31,304 bases of DNA from an uncultured Corynebacterium sp. (GTDB lineage Bacteria > Actinomycetota > Actinomycetes > Mycobacteriales > Mycobacteriaceae): assembly GCF_946998835.1 (NCBI RefSeq), contig NZ_CAMQAZ010000030.1, forward strand, positions 1-31,304. The letters run 5' to 3'. A program made the translations under genes and the position numbers. Below the pieces are notes generated by a model. The model made no database searches and was not told the DNA's origin. It was given only the letters and a program-made list of their open reading frames with translations. Every line of letters starts with the position of its first letter. The first letter of the stretch is position 1. Below are positions 23,281 to 30,507 of this stretch, piece after piece.

Positions 23281-24402
23281 GTGACACAGGCTTACGAAAA
23301 TTCCCTCAGGGGCGCCAAGATTCCGTTCGACGGCCCCGTCCAGTCGGGCATTGAACAGCCCGGCCAGGCGCATCTTCGCCTTGTCGCATTCGATTTGAAG
23401 GACGGCGTCGACGCAGCAAATCTGAAGGAGCTGTTCTCCTCGCTTACCGACGTTGCCCGCCGCCTCACCCAAGGCCAGAACATCGAGGGGTACCTGGAAC
23501 CGGAAATGGTTGCAGCCACTGCAAACCTGACCATTACCGCCGGTTTTGGCGAGCGCATCTTCGACATCCTGGGCAAACCAGAGCGCAAGCCGGCTGGCCT
23601 GCACGATATCCCCGCATTCCAGCATGACATGCTTCGCCCTGAGTGGGGCCAGTCTGACTTTGTACTGCAGCTGTGCGGTGACGACCTTGTCACCGTTACG
23701 GCCGCATCCCGTTTGCTGGAGAAGAAGGCGGCGCCGTGGGCTGGCGTCAAGTGGTTCCAGAAGGGCTTCTCCTACGCCTGGGGTTCGCAGCCACACGGCG
23801 CCACCCCGCGCAACCCGCTGGGTCAGCTCGATGGCACCGTCAACCCGTCCACTCCGGAAGAATGGTCCGAGCAGGTGTGGATTGACTCCAAGGACAAGGC
23901 AATCAACAACTCTTGTGTCATGGTTGTTCGCCGTATCGCGCTCGACTTGAACAATTGGGATGAGCTCAGCACCGACGAGCGTTCAATCGTTATTGGCCGT
24001 GACTTCCACACCGGTGCTCCCCTTTCCGGCGGCGATAACGAGTTCGACGAAGAGGACATGGACGCCGTCGATGACAAGGGCGAATACCTCATCCACCGCC
24101 AGTCTCACCTGGCGCTTTCCCGTGAGCAGGACGGTCGGCCTGACGACGCCCTGCGTCGCCGCGCCTATGCATACGAAGACCAGCCCGGTGAGCCGGCCTT
24201 CCCATTCGAGGGACCGAACGTCGGCCTGGTCTGGGTTGCATTCCAGAAGAACCCAGACAACCAGTTCAGCGTAATTCAGGCCCGCTTGGATCGCGGTGAT
24301 CTGCTCAATGAGTGGAACCGCCACATCGGCTCCGCTGTGTACTGGATTGCCCCTGGCACCACCCCGGATTCCTACTGGGGCCAGGAGCTGATTGAGGGGT
24401 AG
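23281..24402 (+). CDS. DyP-type heme peroxidase
   Basis: 373 residues of the dye-decolorizing peroxidase family, which oxidises varied substrates with H2O2 or handles heme. The family motif GQLDGTVNP (GxxDG) is at 181-189 with the distal Asp184. The probable proximal heme ligand is His276 in QSHLAL, followed by RRRAYAYEDQ (the RRG(Y/F)xY-like segment). The C-terminus has the expected LVWVAFQKNPDNQFSVIQARL strand-helix pattern. There is no Tat or Sec signal at the N-terminus (MTQAYENSLRG), so it is cytosolic or encapsulin-type rather than exported; no C-terminal encapsulin tag or encapsulin neighbour is seen. GTG start with AAAGGAG 9 nt upstream. Divergent from metE; monocistronic. Confidence 0.9.
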   Translation: MTQAYENSLRGAKIPFDGPVQSGIEQPGQAHLRLVAFDLKDGVDAANLKELFSSLTDVARRLTQGQNIEGYLEPEMVAATANLTITAGFGERIFDILGKPERKPAGLHDIPAFQHDMLRPEWGQSDFVLQLCGDDLVTVTAASRLLEKKAAPWAGVKWFQKGFSYAWGSQPHGATPRNPLGQLDGTVNPSTPEEWSEQVWIDSKDKAINNSCVMVVRRIALDLNNWDELSTDERSIVIGRDFHTGAPLSGGDNEFDEEDMDAVDDKGEYLIHRQSHLALSREQDGRPDDALRRRAYAYEDQPGEPAFPFEGPNVGLVWVAFQKNPDNQFSVIQARLDRGDLLNEWNRHIGSAVYWIAPGTTPDSYWGQELIEG

Positions 24403-24407
24403 AGGGC

Positions 24408-24618
24408 TGCGGTCTGGCGGGCTACAGCCTGGCGGACTAAAAAGCTGGCGGGCTGCAAATGTGAAACTGTGCGAGTTTATGACACTTTCGGGCAAAATTT
24501 CTGGCCGTTTTTGTCATAAACTCGGTCACTTTCTCCGCTAAAGCCCATTGGCCTCGCCTCCACCCGCTGTAAGCGCAGCCACTAACTCCTCTAACTCCGC
24601 TAACTCACACTGGCCCGC
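24408..24618. repeat. Short tandem repeats and intergenic palindromic repeat, copy 2
   Basis: Three imperfect 15-16-nt units (GGGCTGCGGTCTGGC, GGGCTACAGCCTGGC, GGACTAAAAAGCTGGC) fill 24408-24448. From 24450 follows the repeat seen at 20298. Here GAGTTTATGACA (24473-24484) is exactly complementary to TGTCATAAACTC (24512-24523). A degenerate extra copy of the right flank is at 24569-24618 (TAAGCGCAGCCACTAACTC and TAACTCACACTGGCCCGC). This fills most of the 322-bp spacer. Confidence 0.75.
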
Positions 24619-24645
24619 CACTCGCCACACGCCGCCAACCATAAG

Positions 24646-24684
24646 AAACGCCCGCCGAGTGCCTGAGCACTCATGCGGGCGTTT
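24646..24684. terminator. Bidirectional terminator between DyP and ppk2
   Basis: AAACGCCCGC (24646-24655) pairs with GCGGGCGTTT (24675-24684), and GAGTGC-CTGA-GCACTC extends the stem inside. Runs of A before and TTTTATT after give a terminator in both directions for the two convergent genes. Confidence 0.85.
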
Positions 24685-24724
24685 TATTCAGACAAGAATT
24701 TTGTCAGTTACAGGCCACCAAAGA

Positions 24725-25624
24725 TTAGTCACCAATCTGGTCGCGGCCACGCTTAACAATCTTCGGGTCCGGAGTACCGACCAGCTCGTGGTCCTTCTCC
24801 GTGTACTCGAACTTGCTCAGCACGTAGCGCATCGCATTGATGCGGGCACGCTTCTTGTCGTTGGACTTAATGGTGATCCACGGAGACTCATCAGTATCCG
24901 TGTAGCGGAACTGCTCTTCCTTCGCGCGGGTGTAGTCACCCCAGCGGTCCAGCGAAGCGAGGTCCATCGGAGAGAGCTTCCACTGACGCACCGGGTCAAC
25001 CTGGCGAATAGCGAAGCGAGTGCGCTGCTCCTTCTGCGTCACCGAGAACCACAGCTTGGTCAGCGAAATACCGGAGCCCAGAATCATGTTCTCCAGCATC
25101 GGAACCTCGCGCAGGAACTCTGCGTGCTGGGACTCAGTACAGAAACCCATCACGCGCTCAACGCCCGAACGGTTGTACCAGGAACGGTCGAAGAAGACGA
25201 TCTCACCAGCGCACGGGAAGTGCTCAATGTAGCGCTGGAAGTACCACGAGGTGGACTCGCGCGGAGACGGCTTTTCCAGGGCCACAGTACGAGCACCACG
25301 CGGATTCAGGTGCTCATTGAAACGCTTAATAGTGCCGCCCTTACCAGCGGCGTCACGGCCTTCGAAGAGGATGATGTGCTTCTGACCAGTTTCCTTGGTC
25401 CAGTTCTGCCACTTCAGAAGCTCAATCTGCAGCTTCCGCTTAATGGTCTCGTATTCCTTACGAGTCATACGCTCTTCGTACGGGTAACCATCACGCCAGG
25501 TATCAACCCGCTCGCCGTCTGGAGTGACCAGTACCGGATCGTCCTCATCAGAGTCATCGACGACGTAACCTTCGGTCTTCGCCAAATCGACGATGTGGAA
25601 TTCCTCTTCATTCTTGTCAGCCAT
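24725..25624 (-). CDS. ppk2: Polyphosphate kinase 2
   Basis: Transfers phosphate between polyphosphate and nucleoside diphosphates. 299 residues from the ATG used here, a one-domain PPK2. The Walker A-like FEGRDAAGKGG is at 87-97, the Walker B-like FFDRSWYNRSGVE at 144-156, and the lid segment with basic residues is at PSPRESTSWYFQRY (119-132). The conserved KLWFSVTQKEQRTRF and DRWGDYTRAKEE stretches follow. The N-terminal 45 residues are acidic. An upstream in-frame GTG (25654) is rejected, because TAGGAT lies exactly 7 nt before the ATG and fits a leaderless transcript; the GGGGG between them could also act as a ribosome-binding site. It ends against the bidirectional terminator. Confidence 0.94.
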   Translation of the reverse strand: MADKNEEEFHIVDLAKTEGYVVDDSDEDDPVLVTPDGERVDTWRDGYPYEERMTRKEYETIKRKLQIELLKWQNWTKETGQKHIILFEGRDAAGKGGTIKRFNEHLNPRGARTVALEKPSPRESTSWYFQRYIEHFPCAGEIVFFDRSWYNRSGVERVMGFCTESQHAEFLREVPMLENMILGSGISLTKLWFSVTQKEQRTRFAIRQVDPVRQWKLSPMDLASLDRWGDYTRAKEEQFRYTDTDESPWITIKSNDKKRARINAMRYVLSKFEYTEKDHELVGTPDPKIVKRGRDQIGD

Positions 25625-25631
25625 ACCCCCT

Positions 25632-25660
25632 ATCCTACTGAATAACCCCGCCACACGTCC
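25632..25660 (-). promoter_or_regulatory. Leaderless promoter of ppk2
   Basis: TAGGAT on the minus strand (25632-25637) lies 7 nt from the ATG at 25624. The -35 region (GGACGT, 17 nt further) is weak. Confidence 0.5.
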
Positions 25661-25740
25661 CCCATGCGGGTGCCCTTACCTGCAATTTCCCAGTAGTTAA
25701 CATCCCGTCTTACCGAAAATGAGGGGGAATCGGCGCGCAA

Positions 25741-25769
25741 TGACCGTCGATAAGCGCTGCGCGTACAAT
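25741..25769 (+). promoter_or_regulatory. Leaderless promoter of the DIP1984-family gene
   Basis: TACAAT (25764-25769) lies 7 nt before the ATG at 25777; TGACCG at 25741-25746, 17 nt upstream, is a reasonable -35. No Shine-Dalgarno sequence is present. Confidence 0.6.
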
Positions 25770-25776
25770 AAATGCC

Positions 25777-26253
25777 ATGTTGTTATCTGAGGCTCTTGCC
25801 GCACGATCCGAGGTTTCCGACCGTCTGGCTGAAATTAATCGTCGCCTGTCGCTGGTCGCCCAGGTGCAGGAAGGCGATACTCCTGACGAGGATCCACAGG
25901 CGCTTATCGCCGAAGCCGAGCGTCTGATGGCACGCTTCGAATGGCTCGTGCGCTCCATCAACGCAACGAACTCCGCCACCACTTTCGAAGACGGCTCGCT
26001 TAGCGACGCGCTTGCGAAACGCGACCACCTGCTAACACGGCGGCGGTTCTACACTTCCGTGGCCGATCAAGGCTCGGAGCGACGGGATCGATACTCGGCC
26101 TCCGAGATTCGCTATGTCTCTACCGTCGATATCCAGTCGCTGCGTAAGAAAGCCGATCAGGCATCGAAGGAATACCGGGATTTGGATACCCGTATCCAGC
26201 AGGCGAACTGGTCGACCGAGCTCATAGAGGCCGAAAATAAGCCGGCTGAGTAG
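25777..26253 (+). CDS. DIP1984-family (septicolysin-like) protein
   Basis: 158 residues, mostly helical and charged. The N-terminal pattern ALAARSEVSDRLAEINRRL, then QEGDTPDEDPQALI, then the conserved INATNSATTF-DGSLSDALAKRDHL is that of the DIP1984/septicolysin family, named for a Corynebacterium diphtheriae protein. The function is unknown; the long helices suggest an oligomeric or coiled-coil protein. There is no signal peptide and no membrane segment. It is divergent from ppk2 with 152 bp between the two start codons, and the transcript appears leaderless. No gene follows on the same strand for more than 2.7 kb. Confidence 0.8.
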   Translation: MLLSEALAARSEVSDRLAEINRRLSLVAQVQEGDTPDEDPQALIAEAERLMARFEWLVRSINATNSATTFEDGSLSDALAKRDHLLTRRRFYTSVADQGSERRDRYSASEIRYVSTVDIQSLRKKADQASKEYRDLDTRIQQANWSTELIEAENKPAE

Positions 26254-26369
26254 TAAAGTGGCGAGGCCTGCTAGCGGAGCTAGAAGAATTTCACATTTTA
26301 ATAAGTCGGTAGTTGCATCCAGATCGTCGGCGAGCGCGACGGCCCGTCTCTGGCCTTAAGGAGACACCT

Positions 26370-26402
26370 ATGATCTCACCTGTACTGAGGCAGCAGGATT
26401 AA
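26370..26402 (+). CDS. Possible 10-residue peptide with strong ribosome-binding site
   Basis: ATG preceded at 6 nt by AAGGAG encodes MISPVLRQQD and stops. The ribosome-binding site is the best in this spacer. No gene follows on this strand, so it is not an obvious attenuation leader. It may be a small protein, a relic, or chance. Confidence 0.3.
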   Translation: MISPVLRQQD

Positions 26403-26782
26403 TAACAGATAGTCCTCGGCATTGCGTACACGGGTACAGATTATCGGTTATTTTTCACTACCAAGCGCTGAGGCGTCTGATGCAACGAGGGTGGGTTCGG
26501 GGACTTAAAACTTCTTTTTTGCAGGGCGCCTCTCCCCTAGCGTCGAAATTCACACTTACCGCCCCAAATCAGGGCCACCTTTACCTAAGGTCTCGATTTG
26601 GGTGGGCTTCACATTGGAAACTCCCAGGGCAGTTCCGCTCAGCGCCCACAAAAAGGCACACAAATCGAGCCCCTGCGTCAACACCCCCGGTAAACCTCGT
26701 TAACAGTTAATTTGAGCGCCGCCAGCCACGCCACAAACCCCAAAGTAACGATTAAAGCCGTTCACACACCCCTAAATGACGC

Positions 26783-26870
26783 AGACTCGCATGTTTGGTG
26801 CTATTTTCACGCTTTACGACGGCCGCGACCTGGGCTTTTAGCGAGCCCAAACCACCAAACATGCGAGTCT
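26783..26870. repeat. Perfect 18-bp inverted repeat with inner hairpin
   Basis: AGACTCGCATGTTTGGTG (26783-26800) is exactly complementary to 26853-26870. In the 52-nt loop TGGGCT pairs with AGCCCA (26831-26849). It stands behind groEL and its terminator and may be a small palindromic mobile-type repeat or a structured RNA. Confidence 0.8.
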
Positions 26871-26922
26871 AGGTAAAAATGCCCAATTTCCGTCCGATAA
26901 AGCCGATGACCGCGGAACAGCC

Positions 26923-26961
26923 AAAAAAGCGCCGATGGAACCAAACAGATCCCATCGGCGC
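26923..26961 (-). terminator. Rho-independent terminator of groEL
   Basis: On the minus strand GCGCCGATGG and CCATCGGCGC form a perfect 10-bp stem with a 13-nt loop, followed by TTTTTT. It lies 80 nt behind the groEL stop. Confidence 0.9.
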
Positions 26962-27040
26962 CTTTAATGCGCTAACTAGCTGTCAGCGAGCAATCTCAGC
27001 CAGAGATACCAGCCACAGATACCAGCTAGGAACTCCTAGA

Positions 27041-28666
27041 TTAGAAGCCCATGCCGCCCATCTCGTCGCCACCTGGCATTGCCGGCATAGCCGGTTCCGG
27101 CTTGTCAGCCACAACAGCCTCGGTGGTCAGGAACAGAGCTGCAATGGAAGCAGCGTTCTGCAGTGCGGAGCGGGTGACCTTCACCGGATCGTTGATGCCG
27201 GCTTCCATCAGGTCGATGTACTCGCCGGTGGCAGCGTTCAGGCCCTCGCCCTGCGGCAGGGAAGCAACCTTCTCGGTGACGACGCCAGCCTCAAGACCAG
27301 CGTTCAGAGCAATCTGGCGCAGCGGAGCTGCGAGAGCCGCACGCACGATGCGGACACCGGTTGCCTCGTCGCCGGTCAGACCCAGCTCGTCGTCAAGCAC
27401 GTGCGAGACCTGCAGCAGTGCGGAACCGCCACCAGCGACGATGCCCTCTTCCACAGCGGCCTTTGCGTTGCGGACGGCATCCTCGATGCGGTGCTTGCGC
27501 TCCTTGAGCTCGACCTCGGTTGCGGCGCCAGCCTTGATAACTGCAACACCGCCGGCGAGCTTAGCCAGGCGCTCCTGCAGCTTCTCCTTGTCGTAGTCGG
27601 AGTCGGAGTTCTCGATCTCAGCGCGGATCTGGTTGACGCGGCCCTCAATAGCGGACTGCTCGCCAGCACCCTCGACGATGGTGGTCTCGTCCTTGGTGAC
27701 GACGACCTTGCGAGCGCGACCCAGCAGCGGCAGGTCAGCGGTCTCCAGCGACAGGCCGACCTCCTCGGAGATGACCTGGCCATCGGTCAGGATAGCCATG
27801 TCCTGCAGCATTGCCTTACGACGGTCACCGAAGCCCGGAGCCTTTACAGCGACGGACTTGAAAGTACCGCGAATCTTGTTAACGACCAGGGTGGACAGAG
27901 CCTCGCCCTCGACGTCCTCAGCGATAATCAGCAGCGGCTTGCCGGACTGCATGACCTTCTCCAGCAGCGGCAGCAGGTCCTTGATGTTGGAGATCTTGCC
28001 GGAAACCAGGAGGATGTACGGATCCTCCAGGACTGCTTCCTGGCGCTCCATGTCGGTGGCGAAGTAACCGGAGATGTAGCCCTTGTCGAAGCGCATACCC
28101 TCGGTCAGCTCCAGGTCGAGGCCAAAGGTGTTGGCCTCTTCCACGGTGATGACGCCTTCCTTGCCAACCTTGTCCATAGCGGTGGCAATCAGCTCACCGA
28201 TAGCCGGGTCAGCAGCGGAGATGCCAGCGGTAGCAGCAATCTGCTCCTTGGTCTCGATGTCCTTAGCGGACTCCAGCAGCTTCTCGGTTACGGCCTCGAC
28301 AGCCTTCTCGATGCCGCGCTTGATGCCCATCGGGTTGGAACCAGCGGCAACGTTGCGCAGACCTTCGGAAACCAGAGCCTGAGCCAGAACGGTTGCGGTA
28401 GTAGTACCGTCACCAGCGACGTCGTCGGTCTTCTTGGCAACTTCCTTGACCAGCTCGGCGCCGATCTTCTCGTAAGGATCCTCAAGTTCGATTTCGCGTG
28501 CAATGGAGACACCGTCGTTGGTGATCAGCGGTGCGCCCCACTTGCGCTCGAGGACTACGTTGCGACCCTTCGGGCCCAGCGTGACCTTGACAGCGTCGGC
28601 CAGGGTGTTCAGACCCGTTTCGAGACCGCGGCGGGCCTCCTCGTCAAATGCAATCATCTTAGCCAT
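27041..28666 (-). CDS. groEL: 60-kDa chaperonin GroEL (GroEL2 type)
   Basis: Forms the folding chamber that assists protein folding with GroES and ATP. 541 residues starting MAKMIAFDEEARRGLE. The ATP site segments TLGPKGRNVVLE (31-42) and VAGDGTTTATVLAQ (around 84-97) are intact, as is the hinge region AVEEGIVAGGGSALL. The C-terminus is the Gly/Met tail PGGDEMGGMGF, as in the essential GroEL2 of mycobacteria and corynebacteria, not the His-rich tail of GroEL1. There is no groES beside it, so GroES is expected elsewhere. GGAGG lies 14 nt before the ATG. Two CIRCE elements 235-300 nt upstream point to HrcA repression and heat induction. Confidence 0.97.
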   Translation of the reverse strand: MAKMIAFDEEARRGLETGLNTLADAVKVTLGPKGRNVVLERKWGAPLITNDGVSIAREIELEDPYEKIGAELVKEVAKKTDDVAGDGTTTATVLAQALVSEGLRNVAAGSNPMGIKRGIEKAVEAVTEKLLESAKDIETKEQIAATAGISAADPAIGELIATAMDKVGKEGVITVEEANTFGLDLELTEGMRFDKGYISGYFATDMERQEAVLEDPYILLVSGKISNIKDLLPLLEKVMQSGKPLLIIAEDVEGEALSTLVVNKIRGTFKSVAVKAPGFGDRRKAMLQDMAILTDGQVISEEVGLSLETADLPLLGRARKVVVTKDETTIVEGAGEQSAIEGRVNQIRAEIENSDSDYDKEKLQERLAKLAGGVAVIKAGAATEVELKERKHRIEDAVRNAKAAVEEGIVAGGGSALLQVSHVLDDELGLTGDEATGVRIVRAALAAPLRQIALNAGLEAGVVTEKVASLPQGEGLNAATGEYIDLMEAGINDPVKVTRSALQNAASIAALFLTTEAVVADKPEPAMPAMPGGDEMGGMGF

Positions 28667-28900
28667 GAGGTTTGAAGAATCCTCCGTCTATTTATGTGGC
28701 ACTTACATTGGAAGTTGACCCAGGCGCCCGCGACGGCATGTGATTCGAGGGAAGCGCCGCCCTCTCCATCACCGGAGTCAACACTGTACTTTTTAACGAC
28801 TTTTTCAACACTTGTTTCAGCGCTTGCTGCAGCATGTGGCGCAATTTACTGCAACGCACATATACAGCACACACATATACAAGGTGTGAAGTTGTTTTTA

Positions 28901-28927
28901 TTAGCACTCAATTACAGCAAGTGCTAA
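28901..28927. promoter_or_regulatory. CIRCE operator 1 (HrcA site)
   Basis: TTAGCACTC-N9-AAGTGCTAA differs from the CIRCE consensus TTAGCACTC-N9-GAGTGCTAA at one base. It is the nearer of two copies upstream of groEL. The stretch between it and the gene (28667-28900) is otherwise non-coding, with two copies of CACATATAC. Confidence 0.9.
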
Positions 28928-28936
28928 TTCACTTTT

Positions 28937-28963
28937 TTAGCACTCAACCCCCTCGAGTGCAAG
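28937..28963. promoter_or_regulatory. CIRCE operator 2 (HrcA site)
   Basis: TTAGCACTC-N9-GAGTGCAAG has a perfect left arm and two mismatches in the right arm. It lies 9 bp beyond operator 1. Paired CIRCE copies upstream of groEL2 are known in actinobacteria. Confidence 0.8.
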
Positions 28964-28982
28964 GTTAAGTGCCGCTCCAACC

Positions 28983-29012
28983 CGTCGCTGCCAACGCCGT
29001 CGCTGCCAACGC
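28983..29012. repeat. Exact 15-bp tandem duplication in the dipeptidase promoter region
   Basis: CGTCGCTGCCAACGC occurs twice without a gap. The second copy ends where the -35 of the dipeptidase promoter would lie, so copy number would shift or alter the -35 context. Confidence 0.9.
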
Positions 29013-29035
29013 CTCCACGGCTGTGCGCCTACACT
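29007..29035 (+). promoter_or_regulatory. Leaderless promoter of the M20 dipeptidase
   Basis: TACACT (29030-29035) lies 7 nt before the ATG at 29043, with no Shine-Dalgarno sequence. The -35 position falls in the tandem duplication and matches poorly (CAACGC). Confidence 0.45.
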
Positions 29036-29042
29036 GTCGCAC

Positions 29043-30428
29043 ATGAGCATTATTGATAAGGAACTCACGAACACCCTGCGAGACCACATCTCCAGCCAAC
29101 GCGAGACCATCCGCACTCAGCTGACCGAGCTGGTCGCTTTCCCATCCGTACACGGCACCGAAGAAACCAAGCAGGCCTGCATCGACGCAGCCCAGGCGGT
29201 TACCGACATGTACGCAGAGTTGGGTATCGAGCTGGAGGCGCACCACACCATCGACGGTTCGATTGCGCTGTCGGGTTTCGTCCCCGGGTCGTCGGAAAGC
29301 GCGAAGACCGTACTGCTCTACTCCCATTACGACGTCCAGCCGGCGGGCGACGAATCGGCTTGGACCGCGGACCCGTGGAAGCTCGATGAGCGCGATGGCC
29401 GCTGGTACGGCCGTGGCACCGCCGACTGCAAGGGCAATGTGGTGATGCACCTCGCTGCGCTGCGCGCGCTGCGTGACGACGCGCTTGCGGGCCGTGTCGA
29501 CATGCCAAACATCAAGCTCATCGTGGAAGGTTCCGAGGAGCGCGGGTCGGCGGGCCTGAACAACCTCATCGCCACACAGCCAGAGCTTTTCGACGCCGAC
29601 GTCATCCTCATTGCGGATGTCGGCAATGCCGAGGTTGGCCAGCCGACGCTCGTGACCACTCTGCGCGGCACCGCCGATGTGGAAGTACGCGTCGATGCGC
29701 TGGAGCAGCCGGTTCACTCGGGCATGTTCGGCGGCGCAGCCCCGGATGCGCTGGCGGCACTGATTCGCATGCTCGACAGCCTGCGCGATGAAAATGGCTT
29801 TACTTCTATTGATGGACTGGACTGCTCGCAGCGGTGGGAGGGCCTGGACTACTCGCCAGAGACTTTCCGCGCTGACGCCGGCGTGCTCAATGGAGTGGGC
29901 CTGATTAGCAACGAGGACACTTCCGTCTCCGATCTGACCTGGGCGCGCCCGTCGGTGATTGTGACCGGCATCGACTGCCCACCGGCAACCAATGCTGTCA
30001 ACGCGATTTCGTCGACCGCCATGGCGCACATTAACTTCCGCATCCCAGGCGGCGTTGATCCGGCTGAGGCGCAGGACGCGCTGGAAAATCACCTGCGCGC
30101 ACATGCTCCGTGGGGCGTGAAGGTGACGGTCGAACGCGACGAGCTGGCTAACCCGTTCCGGGCCAACGTTGAGGGCAAGGTTGTGCAACTGGTCGCTGAC
30201 AGCCTGTCGGCCGCCTATGGCAAGGAGACCGCAAGCATGGGCGAGGGCGCCTCAATTCCGCTGTGCGCCACCCTGCTGGACGCCGTACCAGGTGCTGACA
30301 TCGCGCTTTACGGCGTGGAGGAGCCACAGGCTCGCATCCACTCGGCTGATGAATCGGTCGACCCGAACGAGATTCGCGACATCGCTATTGGCGAGGCGGT
30401 TTTCCTGGCCTCTGTCAACGGAATTTAA
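29043..30428 (+). CDS. M20-family dipeptidase (zinc metallopeptidase)
   Basis: 461 residues, cytosolic. The two-zinc site of the M20 clan is visible: His95 and Asp97 in YSHYDVQP, the bridging Asp128 in GRGTADCKGN, the catalytic and ligand Glu165-Glu166 in VEGSEERGSAG, and a late His in ARIHSADESVD. The lid/dimerisation domain around residues 215-330 contains EQPVHSGMFGGAAPDAL. This is the carboxypeptidase/dipeptidase group (CNDP-like) that cleaves short peptides; the exact substrate is unknown. It is divergent from groEL, with both CIRCE sites more than 80 nt from its start, so HrcA control is unlikely. No terminator is seen behind it; 79 nt separate it from the next start. Confidence 0.92.
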   Translation: MSIIDKELTNTLRDHISSQRETIRTQLTELVAFPSVHGTEETKQACIDAAQAVTDMYAELGIELEAHHTIDGSIALSGFVPGSSESAKTVLLYSHYDVQPAGDESAWTADPWKLDERDGRWYGRGTADCKGNVVMHLAALRALRDDALAGRVDMPNIKLIVEGSEERGSAGLNNLIATQPELFDADVILIADVGNAEVGQPTLVTTLRGTADVEVRVDALEQPVHSGMFGGAAPDALAALIRMLDSLRDENGFTSIDGLDCSQRWEGLDYSPETFRADAGVLNGVGLISNEDTSVSDLTWARPSVIVTGIDCPPATNAVNAISSTAMAHINFRIPGGVDPAEAQDALENHLRAHAPWGVKVTVERDELANPFRANVEGKVVQLVADSLSAAYGKETASMGEGASIPLCATLLDAVPGADIALYGVEEPQARIHSADESVDPNEIRDIAIGEAVFLASVNGI

Positions 30429-30470
30429 CGGGGACAGCAAAGAATCCACCAAAGATATTGATTGAATGAC

Positions 30471-30500
30471 TTGTGTCACATCTTTTACCTGTAGTAAGGT
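30471..30500 (+). promoter_or_regulatory. Leaderless promoter of the leader peptide
   Basis: TTGTGT (30471-30476), an 18-nt spacer and TAAGGT (30495-30500) lie 7 nt before the leader ATG at 30508. This is the best -35/-10 pair among the leaderless candidates in the window. Confidence 0.6.
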
Positions 30501-30507
30501 TCCACCC

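Larger units (their letters stand above)
26254..26922. other. Gene-poor spacer with several inverted repeats
   Basis: Apart from the 10-codon ORF at 26370 and the 18-bp inverted repeat at 26783-26870, I see no gene with family features. Other structure: GTCTC/GAGAC around 26346-26365, CTCGATTTG/CAAATCGAG (26592-26600 with 26661-26669) enclosing GTGGGC/GCCCAC, and an alternative pairing CCCAAATC/GATTTGGG (26563-26570 with 26595-26602). No tRNA was recognised. Longer frames here show no recognisable domain. Confidence 0.6.

Noticed and set aside
23281..24402. DyP peroxidase as an encapsulin cargo
   Set aside because: No encapsulin gene is adjacent, and the C-terminus (YWGQELIEG) lacks the extended targeting tail I would expect.
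26480..26710. 76-codon plus-strand frame in the DIP1984-groEL spacer
   Set aside because: No ribosome-binding site, no -10 box at leaderless spacing, no recognisable domain, and it overlaps the inverted-repeat structures.
26254..27040. Search for a tRNA, a CRISPR array or another known riboswitch in the largest spacer
   Set aside because: No T-loop GTTCRANNC pattern with an acceptor stem, no regularly spaced repeats, and no riboswitch core that I recognise.
26879..28675. 598-codon plus-strand open frame opposite groEL
   Set aside because: Antisense to groEL; the repeated Leu/Gly/Asp pattern is the mirror of GroEL coding sequence.
29009..30188. 407-codon minus-strand open frame opposite the M20 dipeptidase
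   Set aside because: Shadow of the dipeptidase gene, without family features.
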